This document shows positions 23,688 to 34,500 of a DNA stretch of 35,107 nt, piece by piece. The notes beneath the pieces are model-generated. The model worked only from the letters and a program-made list of their open reading frames with translations, was not told the DNA's origin and did no database searches. Location: positions 1 to 35,107 of the forward strand of contig DVLI01000009.1 in assembly GCA_018715595.1 (NCBI GenBank), written 5' to 3'. The stretch is from Candidatus Caccoplasma merdavium (GTDB lineage: Bacteria; Bacteroidota; Bacteroidia; Bacteroidales; UBA11471). A program made the position numbers and the translations under genes. Each line of letters starts with the position of its first letter. The first letter of the stretch is position 1.

Positions 23688-26585
23688 ATGAAAAGAAAAA
23701 TTACTCAGATTGGTAGACTGTTTGCAGCTGCTGCCCTGCTCTTCGGCACTTCGTCGTGGGCTTCGGCACAAGAAACTGTGACAGCTACCTATGCCTGCAC
23801 AACGGCAGCTATTGAAACAGCTACCATCTCGACCGATGGTGTACTCTCCTCCGGTACGATGGAGGTCGCTTCCGGTTGGGATTTCTCCGGAACCAAAGCC
23901 ATCAACGGGACGACTTTCATGCGTTTCGGTCCCGCAGAAAAGAAGGGCGACACCTCTCTTCCCACGGTGCGTTTCACGCTGGACGTGGAAAACGGCGTGA
24001 CGTTTACTCCCACCTCGGTGGCTTTCAACGCCGCCCGTTTCGGATCGGACAGCGGTAATCAACTCGACGTGTATGCCGTCAAAGCCGACGGCTCGAAGGT
24101 GAAATTGAATGCCGAAACCCTCGAACCCCTGCGCGATAACAGCGGCTCATTCTTGACGACCACCCTGCCTATCACCGGCATTACCGGCAGTGTCGCCATC
24201 GAATTCAACTTCAAATGCGATGCCGGTAAACAAGTCGGCCTCAACAACGTCGTGATTACCGGTACCTACACGTTGCCCGAAGCTTTCAAAGTAGCCTATC
24301 TGGCAGGTGCCGATGTTGTTGACGGAACTTGCAACGAAGCTATTTTCAAAGCCCTCGAAGCAGACCCGATTATGGACGTTACCCCTCTCAACTTTGATGA
24401 CAAGACCCTTACCGGCGACCTCACTGCCGATGGTCTTGCCGACTACGACCTCGTGGTGATTTCCGGTCCTACCGGTTCGGGTACCGCTTTGGCTAAATCT
24501 TTCGACAAGATTTTGGGTCAGATTCCTGTTCTCAACACCAAAGCATTCTGGTACAACAAGACCAGCCCCGCTATTGGTGGCGGCGGTGCAAACCCCGGCA
24601 CGGCCGAGAATCCTTCGATGACCCTTATTCCCGATTATCTCTATGTAGAGCACGACATCTTTGCCGGCCTTTCGAGAATCGACACGGTTATGCCGTTTGC
24701 AAAAGCCGGTCGTGAAGGCGGACGTTACCTGCAAGGTATTCCTTCCGAAACGACGTTCGAACATGACGTCATCGCCACGGCCAACGGCGCAGCTTCTGTT
24801 GCCGAGCACTGGTTCGACGGCAATATCGGTTACCTCATTGTGCCCATCGACGGTGAAGGTGGCGAATACACCGTACTCGAAGGCGCACTGACCGAAGATG
24901 GCGCCAGAATGTTTGTCAACGCTGCCAAATACCTCCTTTGGGGCGAACCTTATGTACTTCCCATTGTAGGTACTTGCGCTACTGAGATTACAACTACTCC
25001 GCTCGAAGGCGAATGGGCCGGTTACTATGAACTCACCATCACCGCCACTCCCGATACCGCCAAGATTTACTACACCACCGACGGTACTGTGCCCACCACC
25101 GAGAGCAAGCTTTATGAGGCTCCCGATACTCTCTTGAAGAACTGCTTGATTCAGGCTATCGCCGTTTCGCCCGAGAAATGGTATGACTCTCCCGTCGACA
25201 GCCTCGAATTTGTAAACGAGACTCTCGCCGCCCTGCCGGCTCCGGTTATTACTCTCGCTCAAAATGCCGACGGTAAATGCATCGACGTGACCATCGCCAT
25301 CACCAGTGAAGAGCTCGACCTCACCGGCGCACAAATCCTCTACACCCTCGATGGTACCGATCCCATTGAGAACGGTGAAGTTTACTCCGCTCCGTTTGCC
25401 GCCTATGGTGACTCCATCACCGTGATGGCCGCCGCCGTAAGCGAGAAATACAACAACTCGCCCGTTGCCATCCAGGGTATCAAGAACGAGAACTATGTGG
25501 CTCGCGAGAAAGTATTCTACTCGACCGACTTCCACAATCCTATCGAAGAGTGGTTCTACAATGCCGATTTCACCTATGACGAGAATGGCGAAGTTATTGC
25601 CGGTACCGTTAAACCCGGTGCCGTATGGCCCGATGGTATCGGCTTCAGCAACTCGACCGAAAAAGACGGTTTCCGCGTACATGTATTCAATAAAGGAAAT
25701 ACCTATGTAGGTTACCGTATGTATTATGGCTGGTCGTTCTATGGCGAGAAAAACCGTCGTCTCATTCTCCAAAGCGACAATGGCGCTTACTTCCTCGCCG
25801 CCGAAGGTAAGACCGGTGCTGCACCTGACACCATGTTCCAAGGCCCGTTCGATGTTGAACTCGACATCAGAGCCAAAGTGGAAACACCTATCCGCGTTAT
25901 GGTAGGCGATGAATTGGAAGGTACCGAATGGACTGTTCTTGATGAAATCGTCGTTCCCAATGGCGCTGAGCAAACAGTAAGATTCTCTTACAATGGATTC
26001 GACAAGAAGTATGTGCGCTTCGAGAGCGAAGCCAAAGAATTCTATGTAGATGAATATAGAATTCTGGTTGAAGGCTATGGTGAACTCGAATTGCAATCGG
26101 TATCTCCCGCCGGTAGCACGGCAATGGCCGATGCTGTTGCGATAGGTGATACCACTACCACCTTTGTTGTTACGTTTAACAACCCGCTGGCCGAAACGCA
26201 AGCCGATAATCTGATTGTATTCTTTGGTGAGCCTGCAATGCCTACAACCAACTGTACGTATGTTATCAGCGGTAATACGATGACGATTACCCGTTCGGGT
26301 GCCGAGCCTCTTGCAGCTGCTACTTACCAACTCGTTGTTCAAAATGTAACCGATGTGGTTGGTCAGACCTATGCTCGTCTCTCGCAATTCTTCAAGGTTG
26401 AAGGTACCGAGCCCGATCCCGAACCCGGTGCAGTAACGACTCCCGAAGTAGAGAAAGTTGTTGTATCGCAAGTAATCTACGGCCTCTCCGGTGCTGTTCA
26501 AAGTGAACTGACCCAAGGTCTCAACCTGGTACGCACTGTTTACAGCGACGGAACGGTTGAAGTAGAAAAAGTTATTGTAAAATAA
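23688..26585 (+). CDS. Large secreted multidomain surface protein
   Basis: This encodes 965 aa. A signal peptide is predicted to be cut after ASA (about residue 27). Residues about 30-195 form a beta-rich domain. About 198-415 resembles a class I amidotransferase/ThuA-like alpha-beta fold (VAYLAGADVVDG, YDLVVISGPTGSG) without identifiable catalytic residues. Two chitobiase C-terminal-like Ig domains follow (YYTTDGTVPTTES near 460; ILYTLDGTDPIENGEVY near 550). About 609-800 is a jelly-roll-like region, and about 802-905 is an SbsA-type Ig domain. The last roughly 45 residues (YGLSG, TQGLNLVRTVYSDG, VEKVIVK) look like a type IX secretion C-terminal sorting signal. The protein is probably exported and surface-attached; its function is unknown. 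It has its own promoter and terminator. Confidence 0.82.
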   Translation: MKRKITQIGRLFAAAALLFGTSSWASAQETVTATYACTTAAIETATISTDGVLSSGTMEVASGWDFSGTKAINGTTFMRFGPAEKKGDTSLPTVRFTLDVENGVTFTPTSVAFNAARFGSDSGNQLDVYAVKADGSKVKLNAETLEPLRDNSGSFLTTTLPITGITGSVAIEFNFKCDAGKQVGLNNVVITGTYTLPEAFKVAYLAGADVVDGTCNEAIFKALEADPIMDVTPLNFDDKTLTGDLTADGLADYDLVVISGPTGSGTALAKSFDKILGQIPVLNTKAFWYNKTSPAIGGGGANPGTAENPSMTLIPDYLYVEHDIFAGLSRIDTVMPFAKAGREGGRYLQGIPSETTFEHDVIATANGAASVAEHWFDGNIGYLIVPIDGEGGEYTVLEGALTEDGARMFVNAAKYLLWGEPYVLPIVGTCATEITTTPLEGEWAGYYELTITATPDTAKIYYTTDGTVPTTESKLYEAPDTLLKNCLIQAIAVSPEKWYDSPVDSLEFVNETLAALPAPVITLAQNADGKCIDVTIAITSEELDLTGAQILYTLDGTDPIENGEVYSAPFAAYGDSITVMAAAVSEKYNNSPVAIQGIKNENYVAREKVFYSTDFHNPIEEWFYNADFTYDENGEVIAGTVKPGAVWPDGIGFSNSTEKDGFRVHVFNKGNTYVGYRMYYGWSFYGEKNRRLILQSDNGAYFLAAEGKTGAAPDTMFQGPFDVELDIRAKVETPIRVMVGDELEGTEWTVLDEIVVPNGAEQTVRFSYNGFDKKYVRFESEAKEFYVDEYRILVEGYGELELQSVSPAGSTAMADAVAIGDTTTTFVVTFNNPLAETQADNLIVFFGEPAMPTTNCTYVISGNTMTITRSGAEPLAAATYQLVVQNVTDVVGQTYARLSQFFKVEGTEPDPEPGAVTTPEVEKVVVSQVIYGLSGAVQSELTQGLNLVRTVYSDGTVEVEKVIVK

Positions 26586-26610
26586 GAGATTCCTCTCTTT
26601 CCTAACCATA

Positions 26611-26643
26611 GCGAGGCGGTCGGGCGACCGCCTCGCTTTTTTT
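26611..26643 (+). terminator. Terminator of the 965-aa secreted protein gene
   Basis: A 12-bp stem (26611-26622 with 26625-26636, the top pairs probably open) is followed by seven T (26637-26643), 25 bp after the stop codon. Confidence 0.9.
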
Positions 26644-26838
26644 CTGTCGATTCGAATCCCTCCCGGAGTATCCCCCTCTCCATGTCGGAATCCACGCTCG
26701 TTTCCCCCGGCCATGCCGCGACGGCTTGCCCGTCGCCTCGAGCCCCCTCTTTCGTTCCTCTTCCTGTTTCTCCTTGCCCCCCTCATTCCCTTCTCCCGTG
26801 CAGAGGCGACCTCCCCCGGAGATGGTATCTTGTCGACC

Positions 26839-26890
26839 CGACTGTAAATTGTGGTGGACGACTGCAAATTTTGGCTCTACGACTTGAATA
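26839..26890 (+). repeat. Three phased direct repeats, likely operator for the AraC-family gene
   Basis: CGACTGTAAATT (starts 26839), CGACTGCAAATT (starts 26859) and CGACTTGAATA (starts 26880) recur at 20- and 21-bp intervals, about two helical turns, on one face of the helix. The third copy contains the CTTG -33 element. The layout resembles AraC-family half-site pairs next to a promoter. Confidence 0.55.
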
Positions 26891-26914
26891 TCCCAAATAT
26901 ATTTGTTATATTTG
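26883..26914 (+). promoter_or_regulatory. Promoter of the AraC-family gene with tandem -7 boxes
   Basis: CTTG (26883-26886) and TATATTTG (26907-26914) are 20 nt apart. A second TATATTTG sits at 26898-26905, 9 bp upstream of the first, where TTTG at 26870-26873 is 24 nt away. The predicted start near 26919 leaves a 70-nt leader. Confidence 0.6.
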
Positions 26915-26988
26915 TCTATTCCACCGCCACACTTGCCGCCCCGCCGGCAGGACGGCGATGAAACCCTACGAGATTCAACCGCAAGGAC

Positions 26989-27984
26989 ATGACCTACAAC
27001 GATCTGGAAAACGAAATCAGTTATCTCAACGCCACAAAGACCGATATGCACTTTGGCGTCTATGTCAATACCGTGGGCTTCCAAAGCATCAAGGCAGGCG
27101 AGCATTACCCCCTCAAAGACCACCCGTCGGGATATTTCTTCAACGTGGGCAAGGGACGTGTTTTGCAGGAGTTCCAATTGCTGTATATAACCAAAGGCGC
27201 CGGTTCGTTCACCTCCGATCGTACACAGGTGCAGCCTCTTACCAAAGGCTCTCTCCTTTGTCTCTTCCCCGGCCAATGGCACACCTATTCGCCTTCGGAA
27301 AAAGTGGGGTGGAACGAGTATTATATCGGTTTCAACGGCCCCGTTGCCGAGTTGTGGTTCCGCCAGGCGCATATTACAGCCGATAGTCCCGTGCTGAAAA
27401 TCGGCTTCAATGCCGACCTGGTGAAACTCTTCCAAACCGCCATCGAGGTGGCCAATAGCGGGAAGAATGCTGCCCAGCAGTGCCTCTCGGGCATCGTCAT
27501 GCACATTTTGGGCCTTATTTGTTACGTGTCGAGCAATCGTATATTTGAAGAGGACAGCATCAGCCAGAAGATAGAGCGTTCCAAAATCATCATGATAGAA
27601 AACCTTTATAAGAATATCGATGTGGAGGAATTGGCCGAGAACCTTAATCTTTCGTACAGCTGGTTCCGTAAAGTCTTCAAAGATTACACCGGATATGCAC
27701 CCGCTAAGTATTTTCAGGAGTTGAAAATAAAAAAGGCCGAAGACCTGCTCATGCGCACGTCGCACTCGGTGAAGGAAATTTCCTATATGCTCAATTACAA
27801 GTCGGCCGAGCACTTCTTCTCGCTTTTCAAGAAAAAGACCGGTTTCACACCCCTCGAATACCGCAATTACATCAGAGGAGGAGAAGCCTCCGATGTTCGG
27901 CCTTCGCGTCGGGTTTCCCTGCCCGATTTGCCCGAGCCGCCGCAGGAGATGATCGACGAGATTGCGTCCGCGCATAAAAAATAA
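26989..27984 (+). CDS. AraC family transcriptional regulator
   Basis: This encodes 331 aa. The N-terminal half (about 30-120) looks like a cupin sensor domain (LQEFQLLYITKGAGSF, LTKGSLLCLFPGQWHTYSP). The C-terminal half (about 190-295) is the AraC/XylS DNA-binding domain with two helix-turn-helix units: DVEELAENLNLSYSWFRKVFK, and SVKEISYMLNYKSAEHFFSLFKKKTGFTPLEYR, the latter being the family signature. The last 35 residues are a Pro/Arg-rich tail. It most likely binds a small ligand, perhaps a sugar, and regulates transcription. Phased repeats in its own promoter suggest autoregulation. It lies between two large secreted-protein genes that may be targets; this is inference from position. Confidence 0.94.
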   Translation: MTYNDLENEISYLNATKTDMHFGVYVNTVGFQSIKAGEHYPLKDHPSGYFFNVGKGRVLQEFQLLYITKGAGSFTSDRTQVQPLTKGSLLCLFPGQWHTYSPSEKVGWNEYYIGFNGPVAELWFRQAHITADSPVLKIGFNADLVKLFQTAIEVANSGKNAAQQCLSGIVMHILGLICYVSSNRIFEEDSISQKIERSKIIMIENLYKNIDVEELAENLNLSYSWFRKVFKDYTGYAPAKYFQELKIKKAEDLLMRTSHSVKEISYMLNYKSAEHFFSLFKKKTGFTPLEYRNYIRGGEASDVRPSRRVSLPDLPEPPQEMIDEIASAHKK

Positions 27985-28581
27985 ACCCGCTCTTTGGGCG
28001 GCACACCTGCCTTTGCTTTTGAGTGTGAATCTGTGCCGTCTCATGCACACTTGCGAATCGAACGTCTATTGCTCCGCCCCCTGCGCCTAAGTGGCATGCG
28101 GCTCCGTCGCCAGGTGTAATCAGGCTTCGCATCACCCTTTGTCCCGCGGGTGTATGGGTAGGGTGGCTTGCCCATGAAAATGGCCCTGTCGTTTGCGGGT
28201 GGGAGACGCTTGTTTGGAGATGTGAGAAACCATAAAAACTACAAGCCATACAAAAAGTTTTCGTATTGTATGTTTACTTGTATTTGTGTTTATTAACTAT
28301 CCGATTCCTGCTTACCAACATCTCGATAAGGAGGTCCTGTTTATGGAATGTTTGATTAATAGATAGATTATTAGCCTGTTTTGTTTTTGGCGTTCTGTGC
28401 GAGCCCTACCGTTTAGCTATTCAAAAAAGACACACGGTCTGTTAATAAATATAAATAAATCCATGAAAAAGTGCAAATGAAGTACCTTTGCATGAGATTT
28501 TTTTTAGGTAAAAGAAAGCGATTCAAATAAATTTTTACAAACGGAAGCCGCTTTTTCAAGGAATAATTAATACGACAAATA
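27985..28581. other. Long intergenic region upstream of the giant adhesin gene
   Basis: This 597-bp region shows no credible gene. The left third (to about 28220) is GC-rich with several short hairpins (GGTG 28113-28116 or CACCC 28133-28137 with GGGTG 28148-28152; ATGGG 28154-28158 with CCCAT 28171-28175). The rest is AT-rich, with a -7 box near the right end. A strong AAGGAGG at 28328-28334 precedes an ATG at 28342 that opens only a seven-codon peptide. Confidence 0.55.
28472..28492 (+). promoter_or_regulatory. Probable promoter of the giant adhesin gene with overlapping palindrome
   Basis: TACCTTTG (28483-28490) matches the -7 consensus and predicts a leader of about 87 nt. No TTTG lies at the right distance upstream. 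The box overlaps a perfect inverted repeat TGCAAA-N9-TTTGCA (28472-28492), which could be a binding site for a regulator that controls access to this weak promoter. Confidence 0.5.
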
Positions 28582-31500
28582 ATGAAAAAACTGTGTGCAC
28601 TTGTAGTCTGTCTGTTATTGTGTGCATCTTTCCCTCTGTATGCCGAGAGCTATGTACTCGATGATGCGGGCGAACGAGAGTTCTCGACCGTATCTTCGAC
28701 CGAGTATGACATCAACGGTGAAGCCGGTGTCTTGACCTTTGAAGGAAAATATTCCACAATCCTCGGAATCGGAGGTAGCGGGAACTGTTATCTCGACCAG
28801 TATGTTGACGGTTCTTGGGTACGGATAGCGACGTTGAATATGCTTACCAAAGATTGGCAGTCCTTGACCTATACGCTCGACCGCCGGGCTACCAAGATAA
28901 AAATGTATACCGAGACGGGAGCTGTCGGCAACAAACACTTCCGCAATGTAAAGGTAACGCGCGCGCGGTATATCGAGGCCGGTGACATAAATCTTGTCGG
29001 TTTTACTTCGGGTTCGGGTGCCGATGATGTGGAGACGCAGACCTTCTCGGTGCGCTACTCCAATGCCGCAGCCCCTCTCACGGTCTCGTCGAGCAATCCC
29101 GCTTTTACCGCATCGGTCTCTTCTACCACCATTGAGCAGGCGGTCACCACGGCCGATGTCACGGTGACCTATGACCCCTCTGACCTGGCTCGTCACGATG
29201 CGACGATTACCGTGACCGACGGTATCGTCTCATTCACCCAATCTGTTGTCGGCCTTTGCGCTCCCAACAACATCGAGGCCGGAGCCGCCACCTTCCACAC
29301 CCTGCCGGTGACCTGGAATGCCGTTTCGGGAGCTGAGAGCTACACCATACAGATGCGTAACGCCCTCAATGAAGTTGAAGCCGAGGAGACCGTTTCGACG
29401 CCGAGCTACACCATGTCGGGGCTTACCCCCGATGCGACATACTCGGTGCGCATCTGTGCCAACTATCCCGGCGGTTACAGTTCGGGATTTGCTTCGGGGC
29501 TGGTCAAGACCGACGATTATATCCCCGCTCCGCAAGATTTTACCGTGGGAACGGTGTTTGAGTCGACCCCTGTGCCCATGTCGTGGAGTGCCGTCGATGA
29601 TGTCGTTACTTACAGTGTGCGCATCTACACGACCGAAGGCGCCTTGGTTTCCGAGACCGAGAACCTTACCGCCACATCGACCTCGATTGATGCTTCGCTC
29701 GATCCCCGTCTCTCTTATGAGGTGAAACTGCGGGCCGACTACAAAGGTTTCTATTCCGATGAGGTCGTTGTCACGCCCCATTGCGTGCCCACCCCCGACG
29801 GCCTTGCCTATGAGGTGGCCGATAAGACCGATTTCGACATCTCTTGGAATGCGGTCGCTCCCGATGTACTATATAATATAGTCGTCGAGAAGACCGATGG
29901 AGGCGAGCCGGTCGACGATGCCTCCCTCCTCGATACGACCTACCGCGTTTCGGGGCTTACGCCGGGAACCGACTATACCATCAAGGTGCGGGTGGTTACC
30001 GACGACGGGGCGACGCCCTTCGCCTCGATTGGAGCCCGTTCGTGGGAACTGCTCCCCCCGTCGAGCATCGAGTCGTCGGCCGGAGAAGCTCCCTTCTCGG
30101 TGCGCATAGCCTGGTCGGCTGTCGAAGAAGCCGATGCCTATAAAGTCTCCATCTACGATGCCGGCGATGCGTTTGTGCGCGATACGGTGGTGCTCGGTGC
30201 GACCGACGTGCTCTTCCAGGACATGTTGCCCGGTACCTATACGGTGAAAGTGGCCGCACAATGGTCGGGATACACGTTTGGCGAATCGACACATTCGGCC
30301 GCAGTCGACAAATATCCCTTGCAGGTGCTCATCGCCGACACGTCCCGCATGTATGGTCAGGAAAATCCCGAGACCTATCGCTTTGTATATTCCGGCTGGA
30401 TAGGGGAGCACACCTCCGTGGCCCAGGACCCCGAAGTGGTTACTTCGGCTTTGCCCACATCGCCGGCCGGAGAATATGAACTCACCGTCACTGGCGGCGA
30501 GGATCCTTGGTACACCTTCTCGGCCGGCTCCGGCGTGCTGACCGTTACGAAAGCGCCGCTCCACGTCTCGGTGGCCGATACCAGCCGTTACTACCGCAAG
30601 CCCGACCCTGAATTCCGCCTCATTTACGAAGGCTTCCTTTTCGACGACGACCCGTCGATATTGCAACAGGAGCCCATTGCCGCCTCCAATGCCACCATCG
30701 ATTCCGATTTCGGCGTTTATGATATTACCCTCTCGGGCGGAAGCTCTGACCGCTACGAGTTTATCCTCTCGCAAGAACCGGCCAAGCTCACCATCTCCCA
30801 GGCCATGACCGAGGTCTCGACCGAACCCATTCACAAAAAATATGGCGATGAGCCGTTCTCGATCGTTACCAACAACATCGAGGCTCCGCTTACCTGTGTC
30901 ATTGCCGATCCCGATGTGGCCGAACTCGATGAGGAGGGACGCATTGTCGTGAAAGCCCTGGGCGAAACGACTCTTACCGTTTCGCAAGCGGCGACCGAGC
31001 ACTTTACCGAACTCGTCGAGACCCAGATACAACTCATCGTGGAGAAAGCCCCGCTGCTGATTTCGGTGGCCGACACGTCGCGTCTCTATGGCACGGCAAA
31101 CCCCGATTTCCGCATCATCTATGAAGGCTTTGTCAATGGTGAAGATGCTTCGGCGCTCACTACCCGGCCTGTCGTGACGACCGAGGCTACGACCGAGAGT
31201 GAACCGGGCCGCTACGAAATTGTCCCTTCGGGAGCGGCTGCCGGGAATTATGAAATCGAATATCGTTCCGGTCATCTCACCATCGACCCGTTGACCGGCA
31301 GCCTCACCATTGCGGCTATCGACACGACCGTCTATGGAGCCGAGCCCATCGCTCTCCCGGCAGTCTCTTCGCCCAATGCCGACGGGGCATATACCTATGC
31401 CATTGCCGATGAAACCGTGGCTGCGATTGCCGACGGGAAAATCAACATACTGGCTGCCGGTGAGACTTGGCTCAAAGTCTCGCAACAAGGTAGCGGCAAC

Positions 31501-34500
31501 TACGGCGATGTGGCCGACTCGGTCGCCCTTGTCGTGAAAAAAGCCCGCCTCGCTGTTTCGGTGGCCGACACGGTGCGCCTTTATAAAACCGAGAATCCGG
31601 CCTTTGTCATTCGGTATGAAGGCTTTGTAGGTAACGACGGTACCCATTCGCTCAGCGAACTGCCCCAGGCCCAGACCACGGCTGTCGTCGATTCCGACCC
31701 GGGAGAATATCCCATCACCCTCTCGGGCGGTGCGGCCGATAATTACGAGCTGGTCTATGTCGAGGGGGCCAAACTCATTGTCGACAAACTGACTCCGCTT
31801 ATCGACACCACTCCCATACAGGTCGTTTACGGCAGCGAGCCGGTGGCTCTCACCTCGAACAATCCCGACGGCGTTTTGCGTTGCACGCCCGCCGATACGA
31901 CGGTGGCTCGTTTTGCCGATGGGCAGGTCGTGATAAAGAATGCCGGTAAAACGGTTCTCACCGTGAGTCAAGATGAGTCGACCTACTATCATGCTTCCGA
32001 CACCGTCGAGGTCGAATTGCAAGTCGACAAGGCGATGCTTACGGTTGCCGTGGCCGACACGTCGCGTCTCTACCGCGAAGAGAATCCCGCCTTCACGTTC
32101 ACATACAGCGGCTTTGTCAACAACGATGACACGACGGCCATCTCGGTACGACCCGTTGCGGCAACCGAGGCCGGTGTCGATGCCAAGGTGGGCGAGTATG
32201 TCGTGAAAGCGTCGGGGGCCCAGTCGGCCAATTATGATTTTACCTATCAAGACGGTACGCTCTTTATCCGCCAAGCCGCTTCGCATCTCGAAATGGCTGC
32301 CGTCGACACGCTTACCTACGGACAGCCTCTGCTCGCATTGCCCGAAGTGAAAAAGAACAACGAAGAGCAAGAGCTGCTCTATAAGACTCTCGACAGCCAG
32401 GTGGCTGTGGTCAAAGGCGACAAGCTCGAAATCGTGGGCGTGGGAACGACCTCGCTGGTGGCCTTGCAAGAGACCAGCGAAAACTATCTTGCCGGTTCCG
32501 ACACGGTAGAGGTGATTGTGAACAAGGCCCTGCTTTCGATACAGGCGCTCGATGCCGAGCGTCCTTATGGTGAGCCCAATCCGGCCGGAAAGCTCTCGTA
32601 CACGGGTTTTGTCTATGACGACGATACGACGGCCCTGACGGTAAAACCGGTGCTTCGCTGGGAGGCCGACTCCCTGTCTCCGGTCGGTGTCTATACGGTG
32701 ACGCCCGAAGGAGCCGAAGCCCCCAATTACAAGTTCGAGTATCATGCCGGTCACCTCACCATCAACCAGGCACAGACGGTTATCAACATCACCCTTCCCG
32801 ACACGGCGGTTTATGGCGAAGAGCCCCGTCCGCTCGATATTACGTCGAACAATACCGAGAGCGAAATCATCTATGCGATTTCCGACCCCTCGATTGTGGA
32901 ATTTGCCGATGGCAAGATGAAGCCCAAACATGTCGGTTCGACGATGGTCATTGCCATGCAGACCGCTTCGCAGAATTACACGCAAGGCGTCTCCAACTTC
33001 TTTACCTATGTCGTGAAGAAGGCTCCGCTTACCATTGCCGCTGTCGATACCACCCGCCACTATCGCGAGGAGAACCCCGATTTCACCCTTTCTTACGAAG
33101 GCTTTGTCAACGGTGACGACGCTTCGTCGTTCTCGGTCATGCCGCAGGTGAAATGCGACGCCCTTACCGAGTCGCCCGTGGGCCAGTATCCGATTCTGGT
33201 GAGTGGTGCCGCTGCCGACAATTACACCCTCTCTTATCGTCCGGCGACCCTCACCATCGAGCCGGCGGTGACCCGTCTCTCGGCCGATACGGTAGCTCTC
33301 AAACACTATGGCGACGAATCGTTTGCCTTGTCGGTAACCACCAACAACGATGAGGCCCCGCTCGAATATTCGTCCGAAGATCCTCGCGTCGTGACAGTCG
33401 AGAACGGTCGGGTGACCGTTGTGGCTCCCGGCTCGACGAACATCGTGCTGAAACAACAGGCTTCGGACAATTTCACGGCGGCCGAGTCGCTCGTCTTGCC
33501 GGTGACGGTGGCCAAGCGCACCTTGGCGGTGAGCGTGGCCGACACCTCGCGTTATTATGGCGAGGCCAATCCTGACTTTGCCATTACCTACGAAGGCTTT
33601 GTTGCCGGGGAGAATGAAGAGAATCTGACGCAGAAACCGGTCGCTTCGTGTGCGGCCGACTCGTCGTCGCTGGGCTCTTTCCCCATCACGCTTTCGGGCG
33701 GACTCTCCGACAACTATGACTTTGTATTTACCCACGCAACCCTTACCATCAAGTCTATACCCACCCAGCTTACGGTGCTGCCCATCGATGCGAAGACCTA
33801 TGGCGACCAGCCTTTTGCCTTGCCGACGGTGACCACCAATAGCAAACAGGGCGCCATTACCTATGCCATTGCCGACACGACTGTCGCCACTATTGCCGAT
33901 GGCCTTGTCTACATCAAGGGGGCGGGAGAGACGACCCTCACGGTGAAACAGGCTGCAACCGACAGCTACACGGCTGCCGAGCAGACGCTACCTCTCACCG
34001 TGTCGAAAGCCACCCTTACGGTGACCGCCGATAATAAGGAGTGCTTCCAAGGTCAGTCGATACCCGAGCTCACGTTCTTCTATTCGGGCTTTGCCTATGA
34101 CGATGATACAACCGCGTTGGCCGCGCTTCCCGAAATCTCTTGCGAAGTTTCCGGGACTTCGGAAGTGGGCGAGTTCGATATTGTGCTCACGGGGGGTAAG
34201 GCCGAGAATTACACGTTTGAATACAAATCGGGAACCCTCTCGGTATGGGCACCCAACCATACCCGGCTCACGGTGGCCGAGATAGGCGAGAAGACCTACG
34301 GTGACCTGCCGTTTGCCCTGCCCGAAGTGACGAGCAACAGCCGCGGCGAACTCTCTTATGCAATAGCCGACACCACGGTGGCGGTTGTTGTCGACGGCCG
34401 CATCTACATCAAGCACGCGGGAGAGACGACCCTCACGGTGAAACAAGCGGCCACCGACACGCACGTCGCTGCCGAGGAGAGCGTGCCTCTCGTGGTGGCA

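Larger units (their letters stand above)
26644..26988. other. Intergenic region upstream of the AraC-family gene
   Basis: This 345-bp region has no convincing gene. The left half is C/T-rich and featureless. The right half carries three phased direct repeats (26839-26890) and two overlapping -7 boxes (26898-26914), listed separately. Confidence 0.6.

Noticed and set aside
24147..26867. Minus-strand open frame of 906 codons opposite the 965-aa secreted protein
   Set aside because: It is a complementary-strand shadow of a GC-biased gene; it also crosses the terminator at 26611-26643 and has no recognisable domains.
28040..28180. Possible cobalamin riboswitch on the minus strand (GCCACT and GGTG blocks)
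   Set aside because: The order and spacing of the conserved blocks do not fit the consensus, and the strand leads into the 3' end of the AraC gene with nothing to regulate.
27872..28249. Minus-strand frame of 125 codons past the AraC gene
   Set aside because: It overlaps the AraC C-terminus and a hairpin-rich intergenic patch; no family resemblance.
28342..28365. Seven-codon peptide behind a strong AAGGAGG
   Set aside because: Too short to support as a gene, and Shine-Dalgarno sites are not a reliable signal in this phylum; no attenuator structure was seen.
29869..33735. Minus-strand open frame of 1,288 codons opposite the giant repeat protein
   Set aside because: Its apparent repetition mirrors the MBG/Ig repeats of the sense strand, and it lacks a signal peptide, known domains and start context.
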